Made by a program: the position numbers and the translations under genes. Of a stretch of 35,212 nt of DNA, positions 1 to 8,185 are shown in pieces (position 1 is the stretch's first letter; the number at the start of each line of letters is the position of its first letter). Source of the DNA: UMGS1519 sp963621885 (lineage in GTDB: Bacteria > Actinomycetota > Coriobacteriia > Coriobacteriales > Eggerthellaceae). The notes beneath the pieces are model-generated. The model did no database searches. It saw nothing but the letters and a program-made list of their open reading frames with translations, and was not told the origin of the DNA. The stretch lies in assembly GCA_963621885.1 (NCBI GenBank), contig CAVFFT010000041.1, positions 1 through 35,212 on the forward strand, given 5' to 3'.

Positions 1-11
1 CATTAACAAGC

Positions 12-49
12 AAGCGCGGAGTGCCAAGCACTTCGCGCTTCTTCTTTTT
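12..49 (+). terminator. Rho-independent terminator
   Basis: A 13-bp stem (12-24 with 28-40, one G-T wobble), a 3-nt loop and then a T-rich run at 41-49. The T tract is on the plus strand, so it probably ends a gene lying left of the window. The minus-strand dehydrogenase ending at 192 may also use the stem, but its trailing T run is weaker. Positions 50-191 show nothing else I can support. Confidence 0.7.
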
Positions 50-191
50 CCCATTTAAGAAAGCCTGGCACCAAGCGCATTCCGACACGCACTCACAGCC
101 CAGCATTCCCGCTCACACGCGGCGGCACGTTTCACATCACGCATAACGCCACATAGCGCTCCGAGCCGCCACAAGCGCCCGAATACGCCTC

Positions 192-1382
192 TTAGTTCTG
201 GCTTTCCCCATCCGCATCGCTCGCGTACTTCGAGCGGATAAGCGGGGCGGCGATGTACACCATGATCTGGTCGGTGCCCTCAGCGAGCTGGTTGCCGCGG
301 CAGTCCTGCCAAATGCGGCTCACGCGCTCCTCGTTCGTGTAGCCGATGCCGCCCAGAATCTGCATGGCATCGCTCGCCACCTGAGTCGCCGTCTGCGGAA
401 TATAGCGCTTCATCAGCGCAATCGCGAGCCTTCTGTCGGGCGCATTGCGATCGCACTTGTCGGCCGCCTCATACAGGAGATTGCGCATGTTCCAGATGCG
501 CACTTCCATGTCGGTGAGCATCTGCTCGATCTGCTGGAATTCGCCAATTCGCGTGCCGAAAGCGGTCCGTCGGCTCGCATAGCGCGTCGCATCCTCCATC
601 GCGGCCTGCGCCATACCCAGGCACGATGCGCACGCGAAAATGCGCCCGCGCTCCAGCAGCGAGAACAGAAGCGGGAAGCCGCCGTCGGCTTTCGCGCCGC
701 GCAAGCGATACTCCGGACGCAAAACGACGTTCTCGAAAACGACGCTCGCGAACGGCAGCATCGACTGGCCAATCTTGTTGATGGGATACGCCTTGATGCC
801 CTCGAGCTTTCGCGGCACGAGCCAAAACGAAAGCGCCGGATGCTTCGTGTCCGTCGGCGCGTCCTTGTCGATCGCGGCCACCAGAATGTTCGGCGCGTAT
901 TCGCCATTGTTCACGAAGGTCTTCGCGCCATTAAGCACGAGCTGCCCGTCTTTCGTGCGCACCGACGTCGTCATGTTCTGCGTGTCGGATCCCGCCTGCG
1001 GCTCCGACACCGCCAGCGCGAACATCACACGCCCGGTGTGCTTGAAATAGTCGATGACCGTCGAGAAGTCGTTGTCATTCGCAAAACCCGACATGATATG
1101 AAGGGCGAATAGGTCATTCTGGAACGGAAGAATGGCGCCCGCGCAGCGGGAAAGCTCTTCCAGAATGAGCGCCTGCGTGAGAAGGCTCTGCGAGAAGCTC
1201 TCCGACTGCCCTTCTGACGCAGGAAGATTGAAATAGCGCGTCGCGAATTCCTGCGCAACCTCGTCGGGCAGACCCTGGTCTTCGCTCCATCGACGAACAT
1301 TTTCCTGCGTGAACACCGACGAGCCATACGCACGCATGGATGCGACGATATTCTGCTGCTCTTCCGTCAGGTTAAAGTCCAT
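192..1382 (-). CDS. Acyl-CoA dehydrogenase
   Basis: This is a 396-residue FAD-dependent acyl-CoA dehydrogenase, which would introduce an alpha-beta double bond into an acyl-CoA and pass electrons to ETF. The N-terminal helical part (MDFNLTEEQQ), the central beta domain with the FAD/substrate motif ALAVSEPQAGSD (about 122-133) and the C-terminal helical domain with ASRRTAFGTRIGEFQQIEQ are all in place, and the length is normal for the family. The catalytic base is likely Glu368 in AEGTDQIM, at the position used by short-chain and butyryl-type enzymes. It is a single gene, divergent from the flavoprotein at 1597. It shares fold but only moderate similarity with the dehydrogenase at 20817-21995. 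The substrate is not predictable; ETF genes are absent from the window. Confidence 0.93.
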   Translation of the reverse strand: MDFNLTEEQQNIVASMRAYGSSVFTQENVRRWSEDQGLPDEVAQEFATRYFNLPASEGQSESFSQSLLTQALILEELSRCAGAILPFQNDLFALHIMSGFANDNDFSTVIDYFKHTGRVMFALAVSEPQAGSDTQNMTTSVRTKDGQLVLNGAKTFVNNGEYAPNILVAAIDKDAPTDTKHPALSFWLVPRKLEGIKAYPINKIGQSMLPFASVVFENVVLRPEYRLRGAKADGGFPLLFSLLERGRIFACASCLGMAQAAMEDATRYASRRTAFGTRIGEFQQIEQMLTDMEVRIWNMRNLLYEAADKCDRNAPDRRLAIALMKRYIPQTATQVASDAMQILGGIGYTNEERVSRIWQDCRGNQLAEGTDQIMVYIAAPLIRSKYASDADGESQN

Positions 1383-1596
1383 AGGGCTCCCGTGCCTTTC
1401 GTTGTCTTATGCCTACAGAATAACCCATCTGTTGGGAAGTCTGCATCCCTAGACGAAATCTCACCTTTAAGTTTTGCCGATTTCCTAATCGAAAGTCACC
1501 CATTTTTAAAGGGACGGGGTATCTGCAGGAACGCCGCCCGCTGTTACCATATTCCGCAGGAGCAAGGAGAATCATCCGAGACGAAGGAGACCGCCC

Positions 1597-2208
1597 ATGA
1601 AGGTTCTTGCTATTAACGGAAGCCACCGCGCCGGAAAAGGCACCGCGGCCATGGTGGAGGCCGCGCTTGAGGAGCTGCGCGCCGAGGGCATCGAGACCGA
1701 GCTTGTCGAGCTTTCCAAGTGCAACATCGAATATTGCATCGGCTGCAACCGCTGCCTCGGCAAGCCCGAGTGCACGGTGAAGGACGATATGCAGGGCCTT
1801 TACGAGAAGATGCTCGAGGCGGACGGCATCATCCTCGCCTCGCCCAACTATTTCGCGAACGTCACCGCCCGCATGAAGTGCTTCATGGACCGCACCCGTC
1901 CGCTCCATATGACCGCAAACGCCCTCAAGGGGAAAGTGGGCGGCATCATCGCCACGACCGGCCTTTCGAACTGCGGCGGTGAGGAAACCGTGTCGACCAT
2001 GCAGCGCTGGTTCCAGATTCATGAGATGTTGCTGATTCAGCCGCGTCCCGAAGGCGAAGTGCTCGGGAATTATCCCCTCGCAACGATGTTCGACGGATTC
2101 GTCGATGGCCATGTGAAATGGCGCCGCATTCAGGATGACGAGGCGGCCTTCCGCTTCGCGCATCAGCTCGGACGCGACATGGCGGCGCTCATCAAGAAGC
2201 TGGCGTAA
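1597..2208 (+). CDS. Flavodoxin-fold iron-sulfur flavoprotein (NADPH-dependent FMN reductase family)
   Basis: A 203-residue cytosolic protein of the NADPH-dependent FMN reductase / iron-sulfur flavoprotein family. The FMN phosphate loop is GSHRAGKGT (8-16). Cysteines 47, 50, 53 and 59 form the compact CX2CX2CX5C pattern that holds a [4Fe-4S] cluster in archaeal Isf; Cys42 lies just before. The segment ASPNYFANVTARMKCFMDR (about 86-104) is the usual flavin-contact loop. A clear ribosome site (GAAGGAGA) precedes the ATG. Such proteins shuttle single electrons between ferredoxin or NAD(P)H and other acceptors; here it may serve the neighbouring redox enzymes, but that is inference. It is divergently oriented from the acyl-CoA dehydrogenase, with a 214-bp shared promoter region (1383-1596). 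Confidence 0.88.
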   Translation: MKVLAINGSHRAGKGTAAMVEAALEELRAEGIETELVELSKCNIEYCIGCNRCLGKPECTVKDDMQGLYEKMLEADGIILASPNYFANVTARMKCFMDRTRPLHMTANALKGKVGGIIATTGLSNCGGEETVSTMQRWFQIHEMLLIQPRPEGEVLGNYPLATMFDGFVDGHVKWRRIQDDEAAFRFAHQLGRDMAALIKKLA

Positions 2209-2223
2209 GCACGCGCTGCGGCG

Positions 2224-2332
2224 GCGGCGACACGGGCGGGCAAGCGAGGGCGAGCGCGCAAGCCGCGAGCCGGCAAGCCGCGGCGGCTGCGGCGACACGG
2301 GCGGGCAAGCTAGGGCGAGCGCGCAAGCCGCG
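2224..2332. repeat. 65-bp-period GC-rich tandem repeat
   Basis: Two 44-bp copies (2224-2267 and 2289-2332) differ at one base and start 65 bp apart; a third, degraded partial copy follows to about 2365. The unit is almost pure G/C/A on this strand and lies just after the flavoprotein stop. The 2209-2501 gap has no convincing gene in either strand apart from this repeat. Confidence 0.8.
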
Positions 2333-2501
2333 GCGACTGCGACGCGGGCGGACAAGCTACGGGCGGGCCGCAGCGCACAACTCGCGCCACTATCAACGCG
2401 CAGCTGCCCGCGCTCCAGCCTCGCGGCGCGCGACGGCGCGACCGACCTGCCGAATGACCGCGTCACCAACCTCACGCCACACAACAGCGAACCAAAAGCA
2501 A

Positions 2502-2527
2502 AAGGGCGAGCCTTTCGGCTCGCCCTT
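2502..2527 (-). terminator. Rho-independent terminator of the CoA-transferase gene
   Basis: A perfect 11-bp stem (2502-2512 with 2517-2527) and TTTC loop. On the minus strand it is followed by a T-rich run (TTGCTTTTGG), 27 bp after the stop of the CaiB-type gene. It may also stop plus-strand transcription of the flavoprotein. Confidence 0.85.
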
Positions 2528-2554
2528 CCTGTTCACGCTAAGCGAGAAGGAAAT

Positions 2555-3868
2555 TTACTTCTCCCACTTGCACTCGGCCGTACCGGCCTCCTGGCGACGA
2601 GACTTGTAAATCTTGTCCGGAACCTCCTGGCCGTGCCAGCACTTGATAGCACCCTCGTCCTCGAGATTCTTGATCTCTTCGTCGGTGTAACCAAGCTTCT
2701 TCATATACTCGGCGGTGTGGTAGCCGATGGGCTTCGAGAGGATCAGCGGCGGATCACCGAAGCTGTCGTAACGGATCGGAATGGTCGTGGTCGCACGATC
2801 ACCGAAGGCGTCGTAATGGATGGTGCGCAGACCGTCGTTGTCGTAAGCCTCGTCGTCGGCCACGATGTCCTTGTAATCGAACACGGTCTGGAACGGCACC
2901 TGGTGCTCACGAAGGATGGGATCCCACTCGTCGAAGGTCTTCTGAGCGAAGCCCTCGTCAAGAATCTCAACGAGCTCATGATGCGTGTAGGGCTTGATGT
3001 CCTCCATGCGGCAGAAGCGCGGGTCATCCTTCATGTCAGGACGCTCGATGATCTCCATCATCTCGTTGTAGTACTTGTTGTGGTTCGGCTGGCAAATGTA
3101 CAGCCACTTGTCATCCTTGGTCTTGTAGGTGTTGTTGAAGGGGCTCGGAACGCTCTTGCGGCTCTTCGGATACGGGGAACCGAACTGAGTCGCCACAACG
3201 CCGATGCCGCCTGCCCACAGAGCGCCATGGTACAGGTTGACGGTGACCTTGTCGCCCTTGCCGGTGCGCAGCTTGTTCACGATTGCGCCGAGAATACCAG
3301 CGGCAAGCATGACCGCGCAGTTGTAGTCGCCGAAAGCCTGCGGCGGAATGGCAGGAGACGTGCCACGCTCGCAGAAGGTGCCGGAAACGCCACCACGGGC
3401 AGCCCAGCAGACAGCGTCATAACCGGGGCTGTCCTTCTCGATGCCGAACTCGCCGTAACCACGCATCTGAGCCCAGATCAGTCCGGGGTACTCCTCGTGA
3501 AGGGTCTGATAGTCAAGGCCCATCTTCTCGAGGGAACGGGTGCGGGTGTTCGTCACAAAGACGTCAGCCTTAGCGATGAGCTTCTTCATGGCAGCGAGGC
3601 CTTCAGGGCTCTTCGTGTTGATGCACATCCAGTTCTTGTTGGTGTTGTTCAGATCGTAGGTGGGGTCTTCCGTCTCGGTCTGGCCGCAGCCAAAGCAAGG
3701 TCCCTGCGTACGCTGAGCATCGCCGAACGGCGGCTCGACCTTAACAACCTCTGCGCCCATATCGGAAAGCACGCGCACGGTAGCGGGGCCAGCAACATAG
3801 GTGCACAGCTCGACAACCTTAATGCCAGCAAGAGGGCCGTAGCCATTCAGCTTTTCAGTCGTTGACAT
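2555..3868 (-). CDS. Class III CoA-transferase (CaiB/BaiF family)
   Basis: This 437-residue protein belongs to the CaiB/BaiF/Frc family, which moves CoA between carboxylic acids through an enzyme-bound aspartyl anhydride. The catalytic Asp is Asp181 in PQAFGDYN, aligned with Asp169 in the GDSN motif of formyl-CoA transferase. The N-terminal LAGIKVVELCTYVAGP and GAEVVKVEPP segments, the hinge NNTNKNWMCINTKSPEG and the late IGYHTAEYMKKLGY segment are typical. I chose the ATG at 3866-3868 because GGAAGGAGA sits about 8 nt before it; an upstream in-frame start at 3898 has no site. In bile-acid dehydroxylation BaiF is the family member that conserves the CoA thioester. It stands alone between a strong terminator and a 415-bp upstream gap. 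The substrate pair is unknown. Confidence 0.93.
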   Translation of the reverse strand: MSTTEKLNGYGPLAGIKVVELCTYVAGPATVRVLSDMGAEVVKVEPPFGDAQRTQGPCFGCGQTETEDPTYDLNNTNKNWMCINTKSPEGLAAMKKLIAKADVFVTNTRTRSLEKMGLDYQTLHEEYPGLIWAQMRGYGEFGIEKDSPGYDAVCWAARGGVSGTFCERGTSPAIPPQAFGDYNCAVMLAAGILGAIVNKLRTGKGDKVTVNLYHGALWAGGIGVVATQFGSPYPKSRKSVPSPFNNTYKTKDDKWLYICQPNHNKYYNEMMEIIERPDMKDDPRFCRMEDIKPYTHHELVEILDEGFAQKTFDEWDPILREHQVPFQTVFDYKDIVADDEAYDNDGLRTIHYDAFGDRATTTIPIRYDSFGDPPLILSKPIGYHTAEYMKKLGYTDEEIKNLEDEGAIKCWHGQEVPDKIYKSRRQEAGTAECKWEK

Positions 3869-3899
3869 GTAGCTGGGTCTCCTTCCCAAAAATCTCACT

Positions 3900-3918
3900 G
3901 TTCGGCAAGCCGCCGAAC
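3900..3918. promoter_or_regulatory. Inverted repeat in the CoA-transferase leader
   Basis: A perfect 7-bp inverted repeat (GTTCGGC ... GCCGAAC) with a 5-nt centre, 32 bp before the CoA-transferase start. It could be a leader hairpin or an operator; there is no T run that would make it a terminator. Confidence 0.4.
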
Positions 3919-3961
3919 CCTAATAATTCTTCGCGATTATCACCCAAAGTGGCCTAATCGT

Positions 3962-3979
3962 CTATAGGTTCCCTTATGC
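3962..3979. promoter_or_regulatory. Candidate shared regulatory motif
   Basis: The sequence CTATAGGTTCCCTTATGC lies about 95-110 bp upstream of the CoA-transferase start. A near copy (one base missing, one added) lies in the opposite relative orientation upstream of the MHS transporter at 27222-27239. It may be a common regulator site; the match was found by eye. Confidence 0.35.
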
Positions 3980-4283
3980 ATTCGGATGATATTGACAATT
4001 AGCGGGCGCAATTTGACGCTTAATCCGGTCAGTTTTCAAAACTTGTTGGCTTATTCGTGAAGCCGTCTTCACATTTTGAATGGCCCGCTATTACGCCGCT
4101 ATCGACAGGCGTCAACAACGCAAGAAGCCCCGCGCCACCATTGGGCGCGAGACCCCTTATGAAAGCGTCTTGCGAACGCCACGCATCTTAAGAACGTCGC
4201 ACTTCTCGCAGGCACCAAGCCCGTTGCAAGCGCCAAGTCCCTCAAGCGCCACGCCCCTCAAGGACGCCGCGTTCAGTAAGCGC

Positions 4284-4754
4284 CTATTCGCCTTCTTCTC
4301 GATGGTCGCAATCGTAGGAACCCGGAGCGACAAGTATCTCGTCAGCAGGATCGACCATCTTCGACACGTACATCGTCGAGGTGTTGCGCACGCATTCCTT
4401 GCCATTGCCGTCGTAGATCTTCACTTCGACGACCATCGTCGTGCGGCCGTTGTGCACGACCTCGCCCACGATCTTCAGGTCGTAGTCGCCAATGGGAAGA
4501 CCACGCGTGAAATTCGTGTTCGACGTGAGCGTGATGACATGCTTGCCACAGCTATAGCCCGCCGTGCTTGCCACCATGTCGACCAGCAGCATGATCGCGC
4601 CGCCGTGAACGTTGCCGTAGATGTTTTCCAGACCGACATGGGCCTTCGATTTCACAACCACGCGTCCCGGCTCCAGAGCGACAATGCGCATGCTGTCGAA
4701 GCCCGAGAGATTATGAATGTGCTCGAGCACGCCCTTTTCCAGATACTCTTCCAT
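4284..4754 (-). CDS. PaaI-type hotdog-fold acyl-CoA thioesterase
   Basis: A 156-residue single hotdog-domain protein of the PaaI/YdiI thioesterase family, expected to hydrolyse an acyl-, aryl- or steroid-CoA. The family signature is NVHGGAIMLLVDMVAST (around 48-64), with the HGG turn and the Asp in the long helix; the strand ITLTSNTNFTRGLPIGD matches the usual T-x-x-L-x-x-x-F-x-R segment. I prefer the ATG at 4752-4754, with AAAGG 8 nt upstream; a TTG two codons earlier is the alternative. It lies 90 bp after the enoyl-CoA hydratase gene on the same strand, so the two may be co-transcribed, with CoA release following a hydration step. The C-terminus (DHREEGE) is charged and unstructured. Confidence 0.88.
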   Translation of the reverse strand: MEEYLEKGVLEHIHNLSGFDSMRIVALEPGRVVVKSKAHVGLENIYGNVHGGAIMLLVDMVASTAGYSCGKHVITLTSNTNFTRGLPIGDYDLKIVGEVVHNGRTTMVVEVKIYDGNGKECVRNTSTMYVSKMVDPADEILVAPGSYDCDHREEGE

Positions 4755-4844
4755 CCTCAAAGCCTTTCATGAAGACGCGCGACCGCATTACGCGACCGCG
4801 CGCCACTCATTTTGCGTTACCGCTTGTATTACCGCTCGTAGATC

Positions 4845-5729
4845 TTACAGGTTGCGGAAAGCGTAGTTCTCGGGATGCTCCTTCACGTCGTCGCGGTTGC
4901 GCGGGTTCATCTTCACCACGCCACGGCGAGCGTCGTCGGTCTGCGAAGCCAGAACCTGGTTGCGGTTCTCGAGCTCGATCTGGCCGTTGAAGCTGTTGTC
5001 GAGGCTCTGCTGCAGGCTGCTCTTGGTGAGGCGCAGGCCCATGGGAGCGGAGTTCTTCACGCACGCCTCAGCCATCTTCACGGCCTCTTCCACGATGTCG
5101 TCGTCAGCGACGACCTTGTTCGCGAAGCCCCAGGTGAGGAGCTCGTCAGCAGCGATGCGACGGGCGGTCATGAGAGCCTCAGCCGCACGCGCGTAACCCA
5201 CGATGCGGGGCAGGTAGTAAGAACCGGACATGTCGGTGCCGGTGAGGCCGATGTTCAGGTAGCCGGCCTGCATCTTGTAGGACTCGCCCAGAACGCGCAT
5301 GTCGCATGCGCAGGAAAGGGAAAGGCCGCCGCCAATAGCGAAGCCCTTGAGAGCGCCAATGATCGGCTGCGGGCAGGCGCGCATGTTCACGGCCTGGTCG
5401 GAGCAGATGGTCTGCATGATGAAGTAGTCGCGCTGAGCACGGCCCATGCCCTCTTCGACCGGCGGCTCAAGGTTCAGGTCGTTCAGGTTGAAGCCGGCGC
5501 AGAAGGAGCGGCCCTCGCCCGTCAGGACGATTGCGCGGCACTCGGGATCCATCCGCACGAGCTTCAGGTAGTCGTTGAACTCAGCCATCTGCTCGTAGGA
5601 CATGGCGTTCAAGTTAGCGGCATCGTTGAAGGACACCACATGAATCGGTCCACGGACCTCAACGTTCAGCTTGTTGTATCCGTCATACTTAAATTCGGGC
5701 AAATAGTACGCATCCTGAAAAACGCTCAT
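4845..5729 (-). CDS. Enoyl-CoA hydratase/isomerase family protein
   Basis: A 294-residue crotonase-fold protein. The oxyanion-hole segments are present: SFCAGFNLNDL (75-85) and GALKGFAIGGGLSLSCACD (125-143). Of the two catalytic glutamates of classic hydratases, the first is replaced (YLNIGLTG, Asn159 at the expected position) while the second is kept as Glu184 in AAEALMTARRI. Actinobacterial crotonases with a comparable LGLSG-type loop are common and their reactions vary (hydratase, isomerase, hydrolase), so the exact activity is uncertain. The start has AGAGAGGAA at good spacing. It heads a possible two-gene unit with the downstream thioesterase and is divergent from carD-like 5965. Confidence 0.9.
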   Translation of the reverse strand: MSVFQDAYYLPEFKYDGYNKLNVEVRGPIHVVSFNDAANLNAMSYEQMAEFNDYLKLVRMDPECRAIVLTGEGRSFCAGFNLNDLNLEPPVEEGMGRAQRDYFIMQTICSDQAVNMRACPQPIIGALKGFAIGGGLSLSCACDMRVLGESYKMQAGYLNIGLTGTDMSGSYYLPRIVGYARAAEALMTARRIAADELLTWGFANKVVADDDIVEEAVKMAEACVKNSAPMGLRLTKSSLQQSLDNSFNGQIELENRNQVLASQTDDARRGVVKMNPRNRDDVKEHPENYAFRNL

Positions 5730-5964
5730 CGGATATTCCTCTCTCGTCTTGATATCTCGGCAGGCTCGTCTTCCCGCCTGCGGTCATTATAACGGTTCGA
5801 ATTCTCTCATATGCCCGCGCTATCAATTTACGCGGAACCCATTAATAGGAGAAATAAAGACGTCCTTTTTGGACCCTCAAAATGGCGTAAAAAGCCGATG
5901 AACTGGTATTCCGTGAATTTCAGCCGCGATTGGGAATATAATTATGAGGTTGAATAGGAGCATC

Positions 5965-6459
5965 ATGGATTATGAAGTAGGAAATTTTGTTCTCAAAGGC
6001 GCCGATGTTTTTCGCATCACCGGCCGGGAACAGCGAACGCTCGAAGGTTTCCCTTCGATTGAATATTTTGTGCTTGAAGTGGCTTTCCCTTCCAAGCATC
6101 GACAGGGAACCTCGTATATCCCTGTCGAAAAGGCGGGCATGAGCATTAGCCCTGTTCCTCCGGAAGAAGAGATTCGCGCCCTTTTCGATACCGACGAGGG
6201 CGAAGACCTCACTTGGATCGACAACCGCAATAGGCGCATCAACGAAGCCCACGGCATCATCGCGTCGGGCGATTTGAAAGAGATCGTGCGCCTCGTACGC
6301 ATCTACCGCAAACGCTGCGCCGAAGTTCCCGAAAAGGAGCTTTCGACGAAGGACCGGGAAATGGAAGGGCGCTGCTTCGACCTGCTCGTGCATGTGATGG
6401 CAGCGGCCTGCAACATTTCCCTCGAGCGCTCGACGCAGATAGTCGACGAGCTGCTGTAG
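5965..6459 (+). CDS. CarD family transcriptional regulator
   Basis: A 164-residue CarD/CdnL-like protein. The N-terminal Tudor-like RNA-polymerase interaction domain starts with DYEVGNFVLKGADVFRITG and includes the strand FVLEVAF and SYIPVEKAG (about 47-56); the C-terminal half (from about 75) is helical and includes LKEIVRLVRIYRKR and the STKDREMEGRCFDLL helix typical of CarD. Such proteins bind the RNA polymerase beta subunit and stabilise open promoter complexes, mostly at growth-related promoters. I place the start at 5965 (AATAGGAG just upstream) rather than the earlier in-frame ATG at 5944. A terminator follows at 6626-6659. The usual HGVG loop is replaced by KGADVF, a divergent form, so a specialised target is possible. 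Confidence 0.87.
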   Translation: MDYEVGNFVLKGADVFRITGREQRTLEGFPSIEYFVLEVAFPSKHRQGTSYIPVEKAGMSISPVPPEEEIRALFDTDEGEDLTWIDNRNRRINEAHGIIASGDLKEIVRLVRIYRKRCAEVPEKELSTKDREMEGRCFDLLVHVMAAACNISLERSTQIVDELL

Positions 6460-6625
6460 CGGCGGAATTCGAAGGCAGCGCATTGAGGGCAACGGCTTCA
6501 GGCGCAAATTCAGGCGCGAACTAAACGCGACGCGGCAACAACTCCGATTCGAAAGCGGGCACGCGTCAAGCGAGAGCCAAACACCGCAACTCAAAGCAGC
6601 CCCAGCAACCAAGCGGGAATACAGA

Positions 6626-6659
6626 ACGGCGACGGAACCAAAGTTCCGCCGCCGTTTTT
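6626..6659 (+). terminator. Rho-independent terminator
   Basis: A 13-bp stem with one mismatch (6626-6638 with 6643-6655), CAAA loop and TTTTT tail, about 165 bp after the CarD stop. The rest of 6460-6772 is GC-rich and holds no gene I can support. Confidence 0.82.
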
Positions 6660-6675
6660 CATCTCTCGCTCAAAG

Positions 6676-6701
6676 CGGGCAAGCGCATGCGCGTTTGCCC
6701 G
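6676..6701 (-). terminator. Possible terminator after the first UspA gene
   Basis: An imperfect palindrome around GGGCAAGCGCATGCGCG, 72 bp downstream of the UspA stop on the minus strand, with only a short T run after it. Weak. Confidence 0.35.
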
Positions 6702-6772
6702 GGCGAAGCATGTATCCGCGCCTCAGGTCGGAACGCGAGTTCGTGACTTGAGCGAAGCGCATCAACCGAGTA

Positions 6773-7204
6773 TTACTCCTTGATGACAAGCGTGGGGATG
6801 CGCGTGATGTTCAGGATGGCATGCGCAACGCTGCCGAAGTACTGCTTCATCGTGCCAAGGCCACGGCTGCCCATGACGATGAGGTCGATCTCGTTGCGGG
6901 TTGCGTAATCAACGATCGGCTTAGCGGCGGCCGGCGCGTCCTGCACGACAATCTTGTGCTCGCAGGAAGCACCCTTCAGCAGCTCTTCCGCCTTCTCGCG
7001 CGTGTTCTCGCCCGCGGTGTCGAGCAGGTTCTTCAGCGCGTCGGAACTCGCAGCCTGTGCAAGCAGCGCAGCGGAAACCACGTTCACGTGGAAGACATGC
7101 AGGGTCGCGTTGTTCTGCGAAGCGATCTGCACACCCATTTCGAGCGCCTTTACCGCAAGATCGGAACCGTCAAATGCGACGAGAACATTCTTGAATGCAC
7201 TCAT
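6773..7204 (-). CDS. Universal stress protein, UspA family
   Basis: A 143-residue single-domain UspA protein. It starts with the strand NVLVAFDGSDLAVKALEMG and ends with the ATP-binding loop VMGSRGLGTMKQYFGSVA (G-2x-G-9x-G-S), so it is predicted to bind ATP and act as a cytosolic stress or signal protein. The ATG at 7202-7204 has AAGAAGGA about 7 nt before it; an upstream in-frame start at 7249 has no ribosome site. A second, divergent UspA lies 160 bp upstream on the same strand. Confidence 0.92.
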   Translation of the reverse strand: MSAFKNVLVAFDGSDLAVKALEMGVQIASQNNATLHVFHVNVVSAALLAQAASSDALKNLLDTAGENTREKAEELLKGASCEHKIVVQDAPAAAKPIVDYATRNEIDLIVMGSRGLGTMKQYFGSVAHAILNITRIPTLVIKE

Positions 7205-7308
7205 GTTCGTATCCTTCTTTCTCTCTACCTGAGATTCTATCCTTCGCATTCTATCCTATTTATGCAAGAGAACCGCTTCTTTGGGCGCATCAATCCACAG
7301 GCGAATGC

Positions 7309-7345
7309 GCATAAGCACCACTTATGCACACGCAGCTATTGCGTG
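7309..7345. terminator. Two adjacent hairpins after the second UspA gene
   Basis: GCATAAG/CTTATGC (7309-7327, 7-bp stem) and CACGCA/TGCGTG (7329-7345, 6-bp stem) lie side by side just past the stop of the second UspA gene (minus strand). Neither is followed by a strong T run. They may slow transcription or protect the mRNA end. Confidence 0.35.
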
Positions 7346-7363
7346 CGGCTCCTTTAGGTGCGG

Positions 7364-7831
7364 CTACTTGATAATGAATACCGGCACCTCGGAAGAGCGA
7401 AGGACGGCGTAGGACACGCTGCCCAGCATGCCCTGGAGAGCGTTGATGCCGCGGCAGCCCATGACGATGATGTCGCATTCATGGTCGTAGGCGTAATTGA
7501 GAATGGCGTGATGCGGGCGACCGGTTGCGATTTTCACCAGAATCTTGTTGGGGCAACCCTCAACCAGCGAGGCGATGGACTTCTCGATCTCCTGCTTGCG
7601 GCGGTCGCGGAACGCATGCTCCATCTCGTTGGAAGAGCGGTCGACCGACTGCACGCCCGCCATGCGCACCGCCACGTCGAACGCGGCGTCATGCTGCTCG
7701 GGCGCTTCGACAACGTAAAGCACGTTCAAAACGGCCGTCGGATCATCGGAAACGAGCTTTACCGCCGTCTCCAACGCATGCTTCGCATGGATGGACTTAT
7801 CGTAAGGAACAAGCACATTCTTGTATATCAT
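7364..7831 (-). CDS. Universal stress protein, UspA family
   Basis: A 155-residue UspA-domain protein beginning MIYKNVLVPYDKSIHAKHAL and carrying the ATP-loop VMGCRGINALQGMLGSVSYAVL near the C-terminus. The extra central helix (ASSNE-like, about 60-95, rich in charged residues) makes it slightly longer than the neighbour. I use the ATG at 7829-7831 with GAGGGAG upstream. The two UspA genes lie in tandem but are only distantly alike, and hairpins separate them, so independent transcription is possible. Confidence 0.91.
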   Translation of the reverse strand: MIYKNVLVPYDKSIHAKHALETAVKLVSDDPTAVLNVLYVVEAPEQHDAAFDVAVRMAGVQSVDRSSNEMEHAFRDRRKQEIEKSIASLVEGCPNKILVKIATGRPHHAILNYAYDHECDIIVMGCRGINALQGMLGSVSYAVLRSSEVPVFIIK

Positions 7832-8185
7832 CGCGCACTCCCTCTCGAAACAGATAACCCTCTGCAAACACTCACCTATTCATTGTAGCGTCCCCGGGAT
7901 AGGGGAATGTTACGACCGGGGAAAATGAGGGTTCTTGCCGCCCGCGCGGCGCGCTTGCAGCCGACCGGCGCGAGCACGGCGAGTGCGGGCAAGCGCAAGG
8001 GCGGGCGGCGGCGTGCGACAGACGGCGTCACGGTTGAACCCCAGCCGCCCTTCATGCAGCAGGCGCAGACGCTCACGCAGCCTCCAGGCATCGCGCTCAC
8101 AACCAACCAATCGCGCCTGTTCGCCCGCCCAACGCGCAGAACTGTTACTATTGGCAGGTTGCAATAATTCGTGAAAGGGAATGAA
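7832..8185. other. Divergent intergenic region between uspA-like and CoA-ligase genes
   Basis: A 354-bp gap. Its middle (7930-8060) is very GC-rich with many small GGGC/GCGC motifs and short reading frames on all strands that lack ribosome sites. The last 60 bp turn AT-richer (AGAACTGTTACTATTGG) and probably hold the ligase promoter. Confidence 0.5.

Larger units (their letters stand above)
3869..4283. other. Intergenic region upstream of the CoA-transferase
   Basis: Positions 3880-4080 are AT-richer and promoter-like, with a 7-bp hairpin at 3900-3918 and the motif at 3962-3979. Positions 4080-4283 are GC-rich with no gene I can support; plus-strand reading frames here lack a ribosome site and known motifs. 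Confidence 0.6.

Noticed and set aside
1597..2208. BaiN-type steroid reductase
   Set aside because: The protein is a flavodoxin-fold Fe-S flavoprotein with a compact Cys motif, not a BaiN/HI0933-type flavoprotein.
2135..3865. 576-codon open frame on the plus strand
   Set aside because: It is the antisense of the CaiB-type gene joined to the GC-rich repeat region, with no motif of its own.
4157..4283. Minus-strand stretch after the thioesterase with a C-x-x-x-x-x-C-x-x-C pattern
   Set aside because: There is no start, ribosome site or recognised ferredoxin-like context; chance in GC-rich sequence is likelier.
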